Origin: Patiria miniata
Taxonomy: Eukaryota; Echinodermata; Asteroidea; Valvatida; Asterinidae
DNA length: 64,000 nt
Direction of reading: 5' to 3'
Assembly: GCF_015706575.1 (NCBI RefSeq)
Contig: NW_024037053.1
Coordinates: 3,720,001 to 3,784,000, forward strand
The translations under genes and the position numbers were made by a program. The notes below the pieces were generated by a model. The model had not been told where the DNA came from and searched no databases. It saw only the letters and a list, made by a program, of their open reading frames with translations. Shown here one piece after another: positions 61,548-64,000 of this stretch (positions are counted from its first letter, which is position 1; each line of letters starts with the position of its first letter).

Positions 61548-63114
61548 TTGATACAAAATTACCACTTTTCTTGAAAATGACAGTATACCAGGTGCCATGA
61601 TTTTACAGGATGCTTTACACTGCCATTCACTAACAGTCCAGCAAGGTATTTCAAAATGATTTGGTAGTTTTATTTTTTGATGTTTGCAAATGTTGTATAT
61701 TCCCTTTAATATGTGCGGCACAATACGTACCATAACCACATGCGCAAAAGAAGACAAAGATGGTGTTACTCAAACATAATTGATGAAATACTTGTCATAA
61801 TTGTCTTTTGATGTCCTTAAACTTCCGAAACTGTTTTATAAAGTAAAAACTCTTTTACTTTGGACGAACTGTCAGAAATATGTAAATATAGTGTCATTCG
61901 TTAGCATTTTCTGAAAGTCTTCAAACCACGGTTTAATTTTCAGTTACTTGTCTTTAACTAACATTATTTTTTTTGACATTTTTGTTTTTGTTTTTCACAG
62001 GCCAGACTTTGAATAAATTGGTGTAAGTTGCGTAAATTAAGACTGCGCCTTGATTCATTAATGGCACGATTTTTTTTCCCACAGTTAAAATAATGGAGAT
62101 GATTATGAAATTCAGTGGATTGTTTTGTCCATTGCATGAATATTGTTCCCCGCGTCCTTCCACGGTTCAGTAAAACGGTACACGTGCAGTTAAGAAAGTA
62201 GCTTGACCTCCGCAATGCCGATGTGAACCAAAACACATAAACAGCTGTTTGTTACTGCCTGAGGAACAATTCTCTTGGGAGAAAAAAAGGACCTTCGTCA
62301 GACCTTCAGACAAGCCTTTGTTGTGACACAGCCGCAAATAAGAGTGATGCATAAATGTTACATAACAGCTATTATGCGCTTTAATGCTGTCCTCCCAGTG
62401 TGAAATGTGGCTCTATCGACCCTGAGTCCGGCACGTCGTCGGCTGATCAGGTGTTTCTCAAATCTCGCTTGTGCCTGCGCTTCGGCTTCTCTATTTGTGT
62501 GTCATATCTCGTTACCCCTGGTCGCTCACATGTCCACTGCTGTTTTTGTACCGTGAATATACATGTACATGTACCCGCTTATATAAGGGGTTCGACCTTC
62601 CGAGCGTACCTGCATAAAAACGGCAGAAAAGTACAGACGTGAGTTCATTGTACGGTTAAGGTTTACGTGCAGGTTGGAAGTTGCCATGCATGGATATCAA
62701 GGATAAATAGGCTACCCTCACGTTTAAAAAGAAGGGGGGGGGGGTACCTATCGCAGGGAGTTCAAAACACATCCAAATGAAGATGGGTAATGATTTGCCA
62801 TTTTTTTCCGCTTTGTGTTCTATTTTTGTTGGGGTAAATCCAGTGACCAAAGATGATGATCGCTCCGTCTGAAACTTGAAAGTAGGAATGTAGGTGAAAA
62901 TTTCACTAAAGAGATTCTTAAAATGATAAAGTAAAACTGCACATTTTCACTGCATCATAAACAATCGCAAGAACATTTGCAGTAAAAGAAAGTCAAAACT
63001 ATACATTTTATAAAATATTTATTTCTTATTTTTAGTTATTACTGGCATGGGTAGCCCATTCAGTGGAATCCACTGGTCTCCCATGGGGCCCAGTACTATA
63101 GAGAACACACTGTG

Positions 63115-63275
63115 AATAAATGATAGTTTTAGAGGTGGGAGGAAAACCCCAGAAAAAAATATTATGAGGAAAACCCATGGAATCAAGTAGAGGGACTGAA
63201 AACCCAAATCCACATGTTGGCCCAGGCGGGAATCGAACCCGGGTCACACAGGTGGAAGGTGAGGAGAGGACTACG
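63115..63275 (-). mobile_element. tRNA-derived SINE, copy 2, with palindromic head
   Basis: On the minus strand it has an intact B box (GGTTCGATTCC at 63239-63229), then gtggatttgggttttcagtcc, gggttttcc and ctctaaaact, matching copy 1. Its 5' end merges with a 42-bp inverted repeat (63271-63357) containing an inverted second copy of the head. The B box is closer to consensus here than in copy 1, so this copy is probably the younger. Confidence 0.8.
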
Positions 63276-63357
63276 GTGCCCCTGAGAAGACAATTAATAC
63301 CACCGGGAGTCAACCTGACTCTCGGTGGTAGTAATTGTCTTCTCAGGGGCACCGTAG
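63271..63357. repeat. 42-bp inverted repeat with 3-base loop
   Basis: Left arm 63271-63312 and right arm 63316-63357 are reverse complements with two mismatches; the loop is acc. Both arms contain gtgcccctgagaagacaatt or its complement. The arrangement looks like two SINE heads placed head to head. Confidence 0.9.
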
Positions 63358-63359
63358 TA

Positions 63360-64000
63360 ATATGCTTCGCCATACTTGCCCTGATTATTGTTACATAATA
63401 TCGCGTGATGCTCGCACGCGATATCGGGATCAGATCGTTTCATAGGACACACAATAATAATGACCACAGTCCTTCCCCTATCTCCCTTTAATAGCTGAGG
63501 TGTTGTTACGAAAGGGGCTGCCCTCAACTGTCTCAAGGCCGCATCGGTACTGTTCCGAACCATGAAAGTTGAGGGTCCGTGCCCATCAGTGTCCATGGGA
63601 CGCTGAACTATTGGTGAACCAATCGACCTTTTTCTCTCGCGAGTGACCGTCCATTGACCTCACGACCGCCGGCGGGCTGCGTAGTCTGTCGGTTGAGAGG
63701 CTGGTCGGTCAGTCGGTATTATCGTTGAGCTAGGACCTAAGATTAGGATTTCCACGAGGCCAAAAAATGAGGTTCTGAGTAAGTCCACTGGTCAGGTTTG
63801 GGGTGTCAGTAATTAAAATTCGAAAATACCTTTTCTCTATAGTCATTTCTGGTTTTCAACAAGAGAACTTGTTTTTAATTTCTCAATTAAAGGGCCTCAG
63901 GAGGAGTCAAATTTTGAGGCAGAAGACTAGACTGGCCGCTATCCAACGTCTTGACAAGCTAGGAGTAGGAGGGAGCATTTAGTGAACCGCTGGCGAGCAT
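63360..64000. other. no gene recognised
   Basis: Moderately GC-rich sequence with a gggtccgtgcccatcagtg block and no recognisable exon, repeat or tRNA-like element up to the window edge. Confidence 0.5.

Larger units (their letters stand above)
59950..63110. other. no gene recognised apart from two inverted repeats
   Basis: AT-rich DNA with open frames no longer than 92 codons. Self-complementary acatgtacatgt strings occur near 62560. A poly-G run lies near 62736. Confidence 0.5.

Overview
The window looks like intergenic sequence from a non-vertebrate marine animal, most likely a deuterostome such as an echinoderm, hemichordate or amphioxus. Three things support this. There is no operon-like or dense coding structure. 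The DNA is AT-rich with scattered GC-richer islands, many short interspersed repeats and tRNA-derived SINEs. The one gene I recognise with confidence carries the invertebrate spelling of a bilaterian microRNA. Naming the species is beyond what the sequence shows me.

The main gene is a plus-strand mir-137 hairpin at about 22352-22446. Its mature 3' arm (22407-22429) follows the invertebrate miR-137 form, not the vertebrate one, and its 5' arm folds onto it. Strong splice signals on the same strand surround it: an acceptor before 20804, a donor after 21173, an acceptor before 21437, a donor after 21607, an acceptor before 21652 and a donor after 22587. They suggest that the microRNA lies in a spliced non-coding host RNA. 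I found no protein-coding exon I would defend; the open frames are short, lack recognisable domains, and several are only translations of simple repeats.

Layout: 1-5.8 kb is unremarkable apart from a diverged 177-bp duplication. A MITE family with cctccgcc/ggcggagg ends occurs at 5.86 and 12.5 kb, and an unrelated duplicated block at 10.9 and 13.8 kb. From 14 to 27 kb there are GC-richer islands, the mir-137 locus and a perfect DR1 nuclear-receptor site at 24.97 kb. From 27 to 36 kb there are a duplicated 167-bp unit, a copy of a widespread marine interspersed repeat and a small inverted-repeat element. A solo LTR fossil lies at 36.5 kb and a 494-bp foldback TA-element at 38.4 kb. From 44.2 to 45.7 kb at least four elements are nested or abutted, including a 201-bp hAT-type element with an 8-bp target duplication. 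A 700-bp CTGG-rich satellite lies at 46.4-47.1 kb. From 49 to 53.8 kb there are two relatives of the foldback family and a second copy of the host repeat. From 55 to 64 kb there are SINE copies, a promoter-like region with CCAAT boxes and a TATA box at 56.7-57.4 kb, another hAT-like MITE and two striking palindromes.

Taken together, the window reads as a gene desert around a microRNA locus, with candidate regulatory islands (repeated full CRE sites, TAATTA clusters, DR1, NRF1 and RFX sites) and a modest load of small transposable elements.
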